Origin: Dipetalonema caudispina
Taxonomy: Eukaryota > Nematoda > Chromadorea > Rhabditida > Onchocercidae
Assembly (NCBI GenBank): GCA_013365325.1
Contig: JABVXV010000053.1
Coordinates: 1-64,000, forward strand
Direction: 5' to 3'
DNA: 64,000 bases
The translations under genes and the position numbers were made by a program. Under the pieces are notes generated by a model. The model saw only the letters and a list, made by a program, of their open reading frames with translations, had not been told where the DNA came from and searched no databases. Shown one piece after another: positions 36,337 through 49,936 of this stretch (position 1 is the first letter of the stretch; every line of letters begins with the position of its first letter).

Positions 36337-39300
36337 ATGGTTTCTATTGCTTCATTGGCTAATGCTGCACAGCATCATATGGTAAATTATTTTGAATAAG
36401 TTCATCTTTAAATTTGTCATTATAAATCGTCATCATCCTTTTTTTGTGAACAAGTTAGTCTTATGGAATGATTTAACTGGCGGCACTTTATGTATTTTTT
36501 AAACAGCTAGTTTTACGGTAGTTATCTTTGGTGTACGATTGCATCGTCGCCGAAAGATCGTTGTGTTAAGTGAGCAAACAGTTCTGATTACTTGTAGTCT
36601 TTGAAAATATTATTTTGAGTTTATAATTTCTTAATTTGCAGATTTTCGAATACATAGAAAAGTTGAAGAACGATTGCGATGGTTGGAAGAACTGCATCGA
36701 AAAAATCATTAACGGCTGGTGCGGATGTTTGTTAAAACAAGTCTTTTCTATGAACTGAGATAACTTTAATTCTCACGATTTTTTTTTATCTAACTGCAGT
36801 GGTGACTTGAATTATCAGAACAAGTACCATTTACGAAGCAAATTTCAGTGACCCGGAGGAGCACTTCATGCTTCTGCAGGTGATTGAAGCATATTTGACA
36901 GTGCGCTATGCTGATAATGATCAGGATCAGGATATTATACGAAGATGGATGCGGGGCTGGTTGCAGCACTTGTAAGTTCATTATTTAATGCCTTGTTTTC
37001 TTAGAGAGACAGTCTTATTCTTTTAATCGCAAATTTTTATTTCAGAAGTTCATCTGGAAGTCAGCCATTGTATTTAGTGAATAAAATGGCTCAGCTCTTT
37101 GCGTTGGTTTTTGCTGCCGATTTTCCAAAACGTTGGCCGAATTTCATGGAAGAGGCAAGTTTATTTTACATCTGTACCGTGGGTTTAAAATAGAAAGCAT
37201 TAACCGAGAAGCTTTTCCTTCTTTTAATATAAATCAAAGGAAGAGTCATTACGATTCATTGTTTTCTTTACTCCAGATATTTTTTCAACAAATGGCTTCA
37301 TCGCCTGAAATAACAGTCTTTTTCCTGCGCACTTTGATTGCTATCGATTGTGAGGTAGTTGATCGAGAAATTCGGCGTACCAAGCAGGTATTGCAGTTTG
37401 AAGGTCGAACATGTGTATCATTCTATTCCAAAAATCGTTGTACCATTTCAAGATACTTTCACCTCTCTATCATTAGGAGTCAGAATCATCTAAACAAAAG
37501 AGTAGTAATGCAGAACAAAGAAACAGAATAAGTAAAAGACCTCCATAATATTAAAGTATAATTTGCAACGTTTTTCTGACTAGGTGAACTTGCGTAAACA
37601 AGAAAACTGCCATTTCCTCAAAAGAGAAACGCTGTTGCGGATGGCCCCACTTGATATCTTTTGATTTTTCTAACCGATGATTGCAGTGTTACTTAGGATG
37701 ACTTACACTACAGAAATTCTCATGTTGTATGAATTCTTAGAAAGCAATGTAACCCAACAGGTAGACGATCGTGCTATACAATGACTCAACTTTTCGGAGA
37801 GATTTATATTTAAATTTCGGATGCCTTTGTAAAATGTCGGAAAAACTGTGCAAAAATTCTGCACAGATTTGGCTTTTTTTTCTATTGCATAAGGAAGTAA
37901 AACAAGAAAAAGAAAGTGTGCATAAGTAATTACTGTTAAATTTATTTTATTAGCAACTGACTATTTGCTTATGTTGTTTTCAGTACTGCTTCACTGCATT
38001 TTAGTTTTTTTGTCTTTGTTTTAATTTCTTTCTCTTGTAGGTGACTGAGAGAAATATGCGGATAAAAGATGCTATGCGTGATAATTGCAACTATAGCCTG
38101 GCACTAATATGGACTCAGATACTGGTCAGTTTAACGAGTTTTGTTGCATTGATATAGTTCAAAGTTTCTTGGCAAAATCAGTCATATTATTCTGCAATAC
38201 ACTTTGTTGTTTCTTTTTTTCCGATTGAATTTGAATATTAAGCAATTTTTGTTGCTAGCAGTGTGATTATCAAGGGAGCAGCAGAGTTTCTTATTCTGTA
38301 AAATCTTTAAATGAGGTTGTTATATTCAAAAGTGCATTTTATCAATACTCGATTGCATATTGCATTTTAAAGCTTCGCAAAGCGATATTTTTAGGCAGAA
38401 AGCAATGATTCAAAAACTCGAGAACTTTGTCTGGATGTTATCGCTTGTTACATCGACTGGATTGATTTGGAACTTGTTGTCAATAATACTACCACCCCAT
38501 TTATTATCAGTAACTATTTACAGTTTTTGTTGAGTTTTTAAATATTCGTATTCTATATCACATTGGACAGATTTATCAAGATGATCTTCAGATTGCCTGA
38601 AAAATGAGCATACTTGTGAATCAGCAGTATCAGCTATCAGTGCAATGGTCACAAAAGGCATGGATGCTGAAAAAAAACTTTTACTAACTGCATCGCTGTG
38701 TACTGTTTTGCATGAGAACGGGTCATTTGATTTAAAAGTAAGCATTTCCAAGTAAATTTGAATCTGTCACAGCAGCTGAAAACATGGAATGTAAATTTTC
38801 TGAGAAGTTAACATTGTCTGTTCTCCATAGATGAAATACAATCTGATGTTTATAGGAAAATGATATCGATGATGTTTTGAGAACTGGAGCTCTCATAAGC
38901 TCATTAGGCTGCGCTTTGATCGATTGCCATACATGGTACCTTTTTGAATTTATCACCAACGTGATACTGCATAACACACTTATAATTGGCTAAATTGATC
39001 CAGTAATATCGACTAACTGCAAGAAGAAACATAGTAATTTGAAGGGTCAAACTTCATTTTTATTTCAACATACTTTGACAAGTTTCAAAACACTGGAATT
39101 TTTTTGTGCTCGTAACGGTATATACGACATTTCCCAAGTTAGCTATAACTGAAAGAGTAAAATCTATATACGGCAAGTTGAAATTGGCTAAATTTTGCAT
39201 AAAACAGTTTTCAGCTTTTTGAAAATTGGCAACATAGAAAAATCTCTGCAGTGTGAGATGCTTCTTCAGGAACAAGCTGATATCGCTCTATTGTGCTTTT

Positions 39301-42300
39301 CTAATGAGGTTTTTTTATAATTGTTCTGCATTCATTGTTCACATTCCTTATTGTTTCAGCTGAAGATCTTTTTATCCGGAACTGCGAAGTTTCAGGATAT
39401 GGATGCATCCGAAACTGTTATCGAATTCCTGCGACGTTATGTCGGTGTTCTTAAAACTCAGGAATTTGAGAAGCGTCACGATTTCACTAGTCGAATGATT
39501 TGCATAGCCATGGATAGGTTGATTTGTTTGTTTCTAGACCACGAAGAAATTTTACTAGATAATTATCAGATTTACGCGAAAAATTTATTGATGTCATTTG
39601 ACTGTATAAATATGATGCATTGTGCTTCACGTCAATCTTGTCTGCTTGTCCGCAAAAATGCTTGGTAGCCCACACTGATTGCATTTTGACTTAAATTTTG
39701 TTGATTTGCAATTTGCAAAATTAAAGACAGCTAAGAAAATCAGTGGTTGGCTGGAAATGGGATTCTGTTATCCTTACTCAACCTTCTGTAATATTATGAG
39801 AAATTTTTGTTTGTTTAGGTACAAAGCAGCAAGTGATATTGATTTGAATAATGCGGATGGTGAGGTTGTATCTGAATTCATGGCGTATAGAAGACAACTT
39901 CGAAATATGCTATCAGCAGTTGGAAATTTTGTATGTTGTTTTCTTTTGACATTGAATTTAGGAGAGAAATTTGAGAGGGGGAGAGAGAGAGGAAACAGGG
40001 CTGAAGAGTGCTGAAATCAAGATAGATCTGGACGCGTAAAACAGCTGTGGACAGTTACTAAAATGCATAACATTTTAACCAAAAATAGTTTTAACCGCAT
40101 TTAATAACATAAAATTGCTCCTAGGTTATTAAACGAGTCCGGATCAGTAAGCTTGGATTCACTATGTTCTATAGATGATTATAATAAACACCGATTTTTT
40201 TGTGTTGGTATTCTTGGTTATTTAATTTCTAAAACCGCTGGTTCCAAAGTTTAGGAACCGGAACCGATATTAATGAAATTGGAGCCATCGGTATTAAATG
40301 TATGTAAAAACTGGAAGCAGTGCCACATGAATGTTATTGAAGCTACCTTAGCACTAGTGTACGACCTTGCCGATTTCATTCACGTATGTTATTTTGCATG
40401 CTTTGAAAAATCCAAAGTTTAATTTTGAATTCGAATTATATCCTAAATAAAAAATGGCCTTATACTTGTATGTGTTGTGTTTAGTCATTTGTTATAAGTT
40501 CACATATACTTCAGCCGAACGTTTTATCTTACGTTAAATTTTACTGGATGATGTATATTTCTTTTTACTCATAACGCTGGGAAGGACACGCAGTAAAAGG
40601 ACTACTGCTAGAAAAATGAAACTTATATAAGTCAAGCCAATATAAATCATGTGAAATAAAATGTCTTTTACAAAAGAGTTTTTACAGACAAATTTCGGAA
40701 GTAATAGTGGTCTGATCTCTGAGCGTGCAAAAACGTTGGCAATACAGGTTCGTTACAATTCATTCTATTTCAAAATTATAAACTTTATTTTAACTAATGG
40801 CTGAGCAGTACAATGAAAAGCTTTTGTATGTTGTTCTCACTGAAGCCATTCAAACATTTGCGTGTTTCATTTAGATTCTACAAAGTACAATAAATCGTTG
40901 TGGATTAACTTGTATCAATACATTATTCTTCGAAATTGCTTGTCGTTACGAAAGGATCTTACAAAGTAGTACTGGTCCACTGCCGATGATATTGGTTTGG
41001 ATTTCAAATTTCAGCCTTAGTTATATCTCTAGCAGTGAGTGTTGTGTGTTTATGTATGATTCAAATAATGACTATTTTTCAGCTTACTTGGATGTTCATA
41101 TATGTTTTCTTTCAAGAACTCAAATTCGCATAAATACCAGTACACATCTAAACAATCATTTCTTAGTCTCCTTTTCAGGAAGCATTCCTGGATACACGTG
41201 GTCTTCGCCAGACTTCGTTGCAGTCAAGAAGTCGCATCATCTACTTATTTTGTCGCTTTGTAAAAGCACATAAGTAAGCAAAATTTTTTTTACAAATAAT
41301 TCCTTAAATCGCTTTCGCATTAAAAAATATTTTCAGGCTTTTCTTGGGTAACCAAGCTGAAAAGATCCTTTCACAATTGGAGTCATTCTTCACAGTTACA
41401 TCGGAAGAAGACTATCAGCTCTCGAAAGAGGATCAGGTTCTTTTTTTTTTTATAAGACTCCTTTGTACTCCATCATCTGGACAATTCATAATTCTTGCTA
41501 TTTTCTCACAGTGATCATACGCTTTCTAACCAATATATACAATTTTAACAGTTAAACTGTTTCATTCAGTCAACTTACTAAGTAAGCTAGCGGTTTTAAG
41601 TATTTTGAGAATTATACTATCTAATCATTATTGTCCAGCATATTTGTTTCTAAATTTGTTTGAAATTTTTAGAATCATTGAGTTGTTGATTTTGATCGGA
41701 TTTCAGATGTATTTGTATGAATCTACGTCAATGCTAATTGTTCACAGCAATCTACCCGTTGAAAGGAAACAAGAATGCATGAAAATTCTCGGTTTATCTT
41801 TGCTTCAGAAATTTTCATGCATAACGGAAAGGCTATCACGAACAAAGAATGTGGAAGAAGTACAGCAGCTTCATCAGCGGTATGCTGATGTTATTGGTTA
41901 CAGCGCGTGAGTTTTTGGTTTAAAATCGGTGTAGGATTGTATTATTTTTGACAGTTATCTGTATCAAAGAACTAACCATATTCCTGGAGATTAATTTGTA
42001 TTTTCAGACGTGTTACAAAAGCATTTACAAACAACTACACCATGCAGTGCTGTCAGTGCAGTATCATTTTTATGGAATTGATGGAAGTACGTTTGTCATT
42101 TGCTAATTTTACATTTTAGTGTTGTCTGGGCTCTTCCACGAAATCTGTTCGTTTACTGATGGTCATTGTGTGGGGAAAAATCCATCGTGAAATGGAAGCT
42201 TGGTTTCTAAAATTATATTGTGTTTCTCGAAATGGTTGTCAACACTCGTAATAATCGAGACAGTAATAAGTTAATTTAATTCTTAGGTTTTTCTGGATAA

Positions 42301-43784
42301 GGTGACTCCAAATAATATGGAAGGATTGGATGCACTGAGACAATACCTTCATCGAATGGTCACTTGTCTTGATGGTGAAATATTAGTTATGTTGCCAGCT
42401 ATTTGCGACAAGTATCTTGACGTCGGTTTAGACCTTAAAGTAATGCATGACTTTCTTATTTTACTGCAGCAAATTTTCGGCAAGTTCAAGGTGCGTTTCT
42501 ATGGATTTTGTTGCATGTTTGCTTCGCTCTATTAGGTATCGCTTTCCTCTACTCTCAGCAGATCGTTTACTGTTATCACCATTTGAAGTAGTTCTACTCT
42601 GGGAACCTTCTACCAAGAGGGTAACAAGCCTTATTTTTATCATTTCAGAAACGTCTTTTGGAAACTGGCTTGAATATTCCTGCTTTATTTGATATTTTAT
42701 GGACCGCACAAAGAATATCATTCGATACGTCCAACGAAAGCCGTGTTATGGATATGATTTATTATAACCGAGCTTTTCTGCAAACAATCTTGAGCATCTT
42801 GACACACGACCTAATTGTCATGTTGACGGATTGTGGTAAGCAATCTCAAAAGTACCAATGCATGCAGTTTTTTGGCAAAAAATAACTGATCCAGTTAATT
42901 CATTTCCAGGTTTTACCTTCTTTAACCAAAGATAACCGAAAATTCTAGTTCCTCATAACTTTAATTTGAAGGCACCGAATTCCTCCACAAAATGGCAGAC
43001 TCACTCGTTTCTTTCATGAGCTTAAATGATGTGCCAGCCCAGCGGATTACATTTCAAATCATCAACAAACTATTTCTAAAGTTGTCAAATGATGGCTCAG
43101 TTGCTTTCATCGAATTTTTATGGGAGAAGGCGGTTTGTAGCGCGCTTCAGGTAATTTTCACACATATATATACAAAAGATTATTTTGGGAAGAGTATTCA
43201 ATAACTCGTAATTGGATACTAGCATTCGAAGCGTTCTATTTGCCTAATTTTCTTTTTTTTTTGCATTTTTTTTTTTTTTGCTTCTTTAAAACACGATATT
43301 ACAAACATAACCTAGTCAGTATCATTTGCAGACTCCCCTTAATGGATATCATGACCTTACAGACGCTCAGTGTGTTTTGCTCCAGCATGAAATCTATGTA
43401 TGTTTACAAACTCTGCGATCTTGTTCTTTGGAAAGGTGAGACATACCTATTGATTTTACTGCTTTGATATAAAATCAAATCGTCCAAAGTTAGACATTGT
43501 TGTAATCACAGAACCATTTTTGCAGGTTTGACCAGTATTTACAGTTGCTTCTTCCTGCAGACTTTGCCCGAAATTTTTGTCACTGTATGTCTAGTTATAA
43601 GGTAAGTATCTTAGTGTTGACTTAACATAGTACAATTTCAGTGTAAGGTCTTTACATTTTGTGTAGATCAGCTCATATACTTCTTACAAGCTAGGAAAAA
43701 TTATAGGGTAAACAACTGGAGAAGGCGTTGGATACGCAATATGCTCAGCTGAGGCTAATGAAAGCAGATGGTATTGTACCGTGA
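36337..43784 (+). CDS. XPOT: Exportin-T (tRNA nuclear exporter)
   Basis: This is a karyopherin of the exportin-T family that carries mature tRNA out of the nucleus with RanGTP. About twenty exons of HEAT-like helices are spread over 7.4 kb; I assign the first at 36337 (MVSIASLANAAQHHM) and the stop at 43784. Diagnostic matches to human XPOT include NKMAQLFALVFAADFPKRW (human NKAAQVFALLFVTEYLTKW), FLRTLIAIDCEVVDREI (human LRILMAIDSELVDRDV) near 37290-37387, YIDWIDLELV near 38450, FLDTRGLRQTSLQSRSRIIY near 41180-41260, and YLYESTSMLIVHSNLPVERK near 41706-41770. KVTPNNMEGLDALRQYLHRM near 42300-42358, ADSLVSFMSLNDVPAQRITF near 42990-43055 and LNGYHDLTDAQCVLLQ near 43340 follow. The last two exons are 43528-43601 and one beginning near 43709. 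Individual junctions around 38260-39300 are the least certain. The likely C. elegans orthologue is xpo-3. Confidence 0.92.
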
Positions 43785-44039
43785 AAAAATAGGAAATGAA
43801 TCCATTTCTAAAATAATTTCATCATATGCACATATTGTTTTGTGGCGCGAAATCAGGTCACAGTGAACTGTTTATTTGTTAACATTACTCTGCAAAGGGC
43901 GAAAAGGCTTTCTGGAATTTGATACGTGAGTCCTTATCCTGTCAACTCTTTGCTAATCATCCCTGAATATTACTTTTTCTTCCGAATATTTTTACCACAA
44001 ATTGCATATCACGAAGTATGAAAGTCTCTGCCAACGAAC
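43785..44039. other. Convergent XPOT/LSM11 3' spacer
   Basis: Only 255 bp separate the stop codons of two convergent genes, so both 3' UTRs are short or overlap. Nothing else is recognised here. Confidence 0.6.
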
Positions 44040-46095
44040 TTACCGTAAGAAATTCTTAACAGTCAATTGGGGAGAAACAAATATCAAAACAACGTCGTCA
44101 CCACGTATCAGAGAACACGGTAGATGACGTTTCCATAGTGTTTTTGTTTTACCTTCCCTGTCCTTGCATAGGCTTTCAGAATACTGGTGTGGTCCTGTTA
44201 TCTGCGTACTTTTGATAGCTCGACGTTTCATTCTTATCGGTGGTTTGAAATTCTCATCACCATCTCTGTATAACTTTGTTGATTTACACGCTTATGAAGA
44301 ATAATTCATAATGAATGCTCATTAAACTTTGTTACTATAAATGTATGATGTTGGATTGAGTTTTATTGATTTGTATTTACTTCTTTAACAGAAATCACGT
44401 TTCTGTATTCGAGTAAACACAGTCCCACCTGAGAGATTACGTCAAGTGGGCAGTGCATGTCGTTATGGCGTTAAAGTTTCAAGAGAACATGAAAGATTCC
44501 ACCTCGTAACTTTATAACCATTCCGGAGCCACCATTCATTTTTAAGACTAGAGGTAGCTCGGCGCACAACCGTATCACAAAAATGCAGAAATCAATAAAA
44601 TTTAAAGTAGTAGGTTACTCTAGATCGAAAAGAAACATAGAATTTTCAGTGAATCCGTCCATGCCAGTGTATGACAAACCTTATCAGCAGGTTCCAGTGC
44701 TTATCAAATGCAACAACTTTTGCTTGAATGAAAGAGTTCACGCAATTCCGTCCTCGCAGAGTAATGCATACTGGATGTCCTTGTTCTACGCACTCTTCCA
44801 AACGTTTCATTGGTCCTTGCTGATCTGTTTGGAACAAATTAATTCCATTCCATCTCTACAAGTGGTCAAGTTACAAATATTAAAATTTGAAAGCTACTAT
44901 AAAGTTGATTCTGATGGGACTAAATAATGTTACCTTATCGAGGCTTCCCTTTATTTGCTTAACAGGTTCAGTTACATTTCTTCCTCTTCGTGCACACATT
45001 TGTGACAGTCGAGCTTCCCTGAAATAAATTTTACCTCATTTGGCAAGAAGATGAACATGAGTTTGAAAATTTGTATTTTCTTAAGTAAGGCTTTCTATAA
45101 CAGCTTAAAAAGGCAGCTACAAAATAAATGTCAGAGAGGTAGTCCTGACTGTTTAATTCAAATTTGGCTTGGCTTTTGCGAATGTCATATTTCATAATAA
45201 TGGCTTCCAGTTGACGAACCTATTAGATGGTTTTTGTAAGAATCCGTAGTGAGAAGGAGTTGTGAATGGGAAAAATGGATTGCATTGATGGCCAATAATG
45301 AAAGGAAGAAAGAAGAAATAAGGAAATCAGATACTAGAAGACGAAATAATCATGAGAAGACCTCATGCTCATGTATCTTAATATAATCGGAATACTTGAA
45401 TCCTTTGGACTTTCGAAAACATTTCCCTTCAACATAGCTCTTGTTATATTTAAAATATAGAAATGGAAATATTAGTTATCATTTATATTCATTCATCTAC
45501 ATTACGTGCACATCTGGCCATATTCCTCTAAGATAAGCATATATCAAAATGGTCACTGAAAAATGATGAACGGACGGAAAAGCACACTGCCTAAGGTCAA
45601 AGTTCGCTTGATATCATGCCAATCTGACATGCGATAATCACCGCAGCAGCGCTGCAGAAAGAATATAACGAAATTTAAACTAATATTTAACTCATCAAAA
45701 GATGCGTAAGCCTCCCTGAATTAGAAGCGAAATTTATCATTAAAGATAAGGGAGACTTTTTGTATGCTAATCATCAACATTTCAATATTCAGGAACCAAC
45801 ACCTCTTCTAAGCACTCTAAATTCTGATTTCAAATTTTGCAACAGAATTTTTGAAATCCCTACCGTCCCTTCAAGTTTACATAACTTACCTGGACAGTCC
45901 AGTTAATGATTTCTTCTCTACATTTTCCCGAACTTCCAGCTCTTGTAATTGTGCGACAAGTGCAGCATTTGTGTTCCATAAGTGTTGCTCAAATTCATCA
46001 ACTGATTCAAAACTTTCACACTCGATAAGGGGCAGTCTGAGATCACTCAAAACTTTTTCAGCATTAAAATTCGAAGAAAAGAAATCCACTGCCAT
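44040..46095 (-). CDS. LSM11: LSM11-like U7 snRNP Sm protein
   Basis: LSM11 replaces SmD2 in the U7 snRNP, which cuts replication-dependent histone pre-mRNAs at their 3' end. Four exons, 46095-45890, 45018-44934, 44855-44680 and 44265-44040, have phases that close exactly, giving 230 residues (human about 360). Four separate blocks match human LSM11 in order. N-terminal: RLPLIECESFESVDEFEQHL against [23 protein letters not shown] (first part). Then RGRNV against PRNV. Sm1: GPMKRLEECV and AKVVAFDKHWNLLI against FLVAFDKFWNMAL, followed by DGDENFKPP against DVDETYRKP. Sm2 at the C-terminus: KRHLPCSLIRGDDVVLIFV against TRHINQIFIRGENVLLVHL, including the IRG of the Sm2 motif. The long insert between Sm1 and Sm2 typical of LSM11 is present but shortened. 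The start ATG lies one base after a TGTTGTAG, which may be a trans-splice acceptor. It is convergent with XPOT. Confidence 0.88.
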
Positions 46096-48093
46096 CCTAC
46101 AACAGCACAGTAAGAGAATAAATGAGAGATTTACTCCTACACTAACAGATTTACAATTGAATGTTTTGTGAACAAGAAAACAGCAATATTGAAGTGGTGC
46201 AGCGATAAGGTTGAAATCTTCCAAGAACTCTAGAAATATCGAACCAAACATCCAACCCATATCTTATTCAAAAAAGGTTAAAATGAAGAGTACATCGGAA
46301 GGTCCAAAACAGCAGTCGACGTCACGGATCGTGTTGGGGATATCTTTAAGACCAAACTAATGAGCAGATATGGTACACACTTGCATTTACCATATGCACA
46401 ATCACTTAGTCAGCCGTATGATATATTTTTCAAATTTGCTTACATGACCACTTCTACTACTCGCAGAAACCATTTCAACGAGGTTAACGGATGCTTCCTC
46501 ACACTGTCCCCACCCCGCTCAGTTCAACAGCCGTGCATGAAAACTATGGATGATGCTTAGTAATAAACAAGTGGTCTGCGACGGACTGCAAATTTGCCAA
46601 ATCCGTAACTCCCCAATAATTAACCACCCAACCGCTACCAAATCTGACCCAACAACCCACGATACGTTCTATAAAATCTGTTTTTTATTATCCATCGATA
46701 CCTCTGTTTGGAGAGTTCATTTTTCACATTAAAAGAATCAAGAGAAACAGTGTGAGAAATTATGAACATTTTAAAGTTCAGTTTTTTGACTTGAATAGTC
46801 ATAAAATATACTCTTACATATACTGCGGAATGCTTTATACTCCATATCTACATATTATTTCTGAACAGGCGCATTACTTTGATACACATAGTTTGATATT
46901 AAAAATATACACTTTTTCCTTTTCGAACAAAAACCAAAACGAGACAACGAACAAATTAAAAATTGGATAAAATGGCCAAATTAGATCAGCTTGAGATTAG
47001 AATACTGTGTATGTGTTTGTGGGTGTGTGTAGGGGCCAGCAGAATGAAAAAAAAAAAAAGAAAAAAAGAAATGATAAGACGCGTACACTGTTCGGACCTG
47101 TACAGAAATATTGTACAATCTGTACGAAGAAACTTTTTATATTTAGAAATAAAATTTAGAACTGAAAGCATCAACCAATAAATTCTATTCAATTTTTGCA
47201 ATGGCAACATAATGCCATACAAAATAGGACAAAACATTACATGCATATTCATACGATACATAACAATCGTAAAACAGTGTTCTAGCAGCACATTTAAAAA
47301 AAGTTATAGAGGAAAGCACCGCGACGAAACATGAAATAAATGGGGAAAGGATGAAAGGAGGGAAACGGTTAGCAATAACGAGAATGTTTTGAGTTCATGG
47401 TATTCAATGAATAAAAGAACTCATTTTAGGAAGACTGCAAAAAACCGAACTATCGTAAGGTGCAAGAAAGCGCATAGATTGAATGGAATAGGATTTTCGT
47501 AAAGATTATTGAACTGTGTTTTTCAAAAATAAAATTAAAAATCAAAAAACGAGATGAATATATTGGAATTCTGATCATCTCGAAAGTTCATATAATTTAT
47601 TTTCGATAAAAGCAGTTAAATTGAATCTGTTGTCCCCACTCGGATAGTGAGATAAATTACTTTAGATCGAAACAGAGCAACAACATTTAAATAAATCAAA
47701 TTATAGTAAAACTAATCAAAACTGTTCATCTTAGTAACAGTAGTAGTTATTCACTGTAATAGAGGCACCACCACAAACGCAGCAGAAAGACATGAAACCC
47801 GCGCTCAAATGAACATACAACAGGCAGGCGACTGTGAGTTTCCATTTTCTGATTTCGCGACAGAAAAAGATTTGCTCTCCAATTTTTTATCTATTAGCAA
47901 ATTTCAACTTGAAAGATTAATTCAAAATTTCAATCAAAATCAAATGATTTGAAGATACAGGGTGATTTTCAATAAATCATTAAATAAATACGCCCCAAGA
48001 CTTAACTGGTTTAATGAGACAAAATAAAAGAAGTGTCGTTCCACGTAATAATGGAAAGTGAAGACGCCATGAAAAAAGACAAAAACCTTAACT
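46096..48093. other. Spacer between LSM11 and the BICRA-like gene
   Basis: This 2.0-kb AT-rich gap separates two minus-strand genes. It should contain the BICRA-like 3' UTR and the LSM11 promoter. No coding exon is supported; the + strand open frames at 46360-46732 look random. Confidence 0.6.
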
Positions 48094-49904
48094 CTAATTT
48101 GGCTTACTGATGCTGATTGTGGTTTTTAAACTGCGCGGGTGACTGGTAGCAGATGCAAGCCATGTCATGCGTGAAGGGGCAGTATCATTGGAATCGACTG
48201 TTGAGCGATTTCTCACATCCATACTAAAAAACCATGGGTCACTTGGAAGAAGCCGATCCAGGACCGGCGTCACCAACGGTGCAGTACCAACCAGTCGAGA
48301 AAGTGCATCAGCTTGACGCGTCACAGGATTTTTCGTGCCCCAGTCATTTAAACGACTGATGACGCTATCAGCCTGTGCACGCAGCTGTTCATCTTCTTCT
48401 TCGTCCGATAATTCTGAAAAATTATCTGATTAACACTGGATAATTCCTGGAAATCTCAAATGTAAATGAATATCAGCGATGATAGAACTTTCGTTGTTAC
48501 AATTATTACGGTATTACCGAAACTCTACTGCATATCCGTTCCGTTTACACCATTTTATCTGAATGTATTTATGAAATAGACGGTAAAGAAATAATTATCT
48601 TACTAAGCCTTTCAAGAAAAGATAATTGATAACAAAATCCCAACAAGTTAAGTGATGTAATTCTTGCTAGACAGCCGCAAGGAAAAAAATTATATGTACA
48701 TTCAAGAACAAAGGAACAATTCAGAACTGTCCTTAAAAACTTATAGCTCGAAAAACTGTTCATGTACTTGATGAGAGGATGGAAAAGTAGTCAAGAAATA
48801 ATGATGCAACATAATTGATGTGCTCCTACAATGGGAGACATTTACATTTCAAATCTGTATATGGTCGAGATTTTTTAATCAATATGTATAACTAATAATA
48901 AATTATATATTAGATTCCAACCTCCTAGTAACGGTAGTAGCAGCTTGTTGACAAAAACAAATATGCACTAAAAAAGATAAGTCTTTCCTTAAAAACTTAA
49001 AAAAAAAACCCCAAACAGACCACTACAATTACTACTGCATATTAGAGTTACATATACCATCATTGCATTTTAGTCCAATTCTATAATGGGTCAAGAACCA
49101 GCATATGGGGATTACAAAACTGCTTTTAGATCAAAAAATAGCCCTGGCAAAACAAACCTGGATAAATCAAAAGCGATTACTATTCAAGAAAAGGTAAATT
49201 ACCTGAATTAGGTGAGAATTGTGCGTTAGAACTGACAGCCGCTGAGATCGAATTGCCGGGGTTACAAGAAGATGTACATGAATTCTTAATGACAGATTTC
49301 GGGATAATAATAGTCATTTTTCGGTTGTGATCCACTCCAGCCGTTCGCTTGTGTCGGTTAAGTCGTTCAACATCGCTACTTCCAAACCTCATTTCCAACC
49401 TATCCATCTCATGCGGTGCACTTTTCGATACATGGTCCACTGTTGGTTGCTCCGAATCAACTACATGCTCTTCTCCATTTCGACCGAGTCGAATTTTCAA
49501 CTTTGGAACCTTCAGAGGGGGCTCTCGTTCATCATCAACTTCGCCTCAAATTTAAAGGGTACATTTAAAAAGTAAAGCAAAAATTCAATCAAAAACTGGT
49601 GAAAGATCTACCGGAATATCAAAAAGGCCAAAGTACAAAAAGCCGAATACTTTTTGGTGTTATATGCAGAGATATATGATTCGTTCGCGGATCTGTCACT
49701 GATACAATATTATTTTTACGCGTTATACGCATAAGAATACGTGGATGAGATATGTCATCACGATGCAAGGTCGTATCCTCCGATTTCGTATCCTCCAATC
49801 CCGAACAACTCGGCAATAAACCATTTGCCTGAATGCAGAGTTTCTAGTGCCTTGCCGTTAAGTTATTAATTTCAAATTTTCTACAGAAAAACTAAATTTC
49901 AAAA

Positions 49905-49936
<32 letters not shown>

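Noticed and set aside
45851..46171. 106-codon + strand open frame
   Set aside because: It is antisense to exon 1 of LSM11, whose frame is supported by homology.
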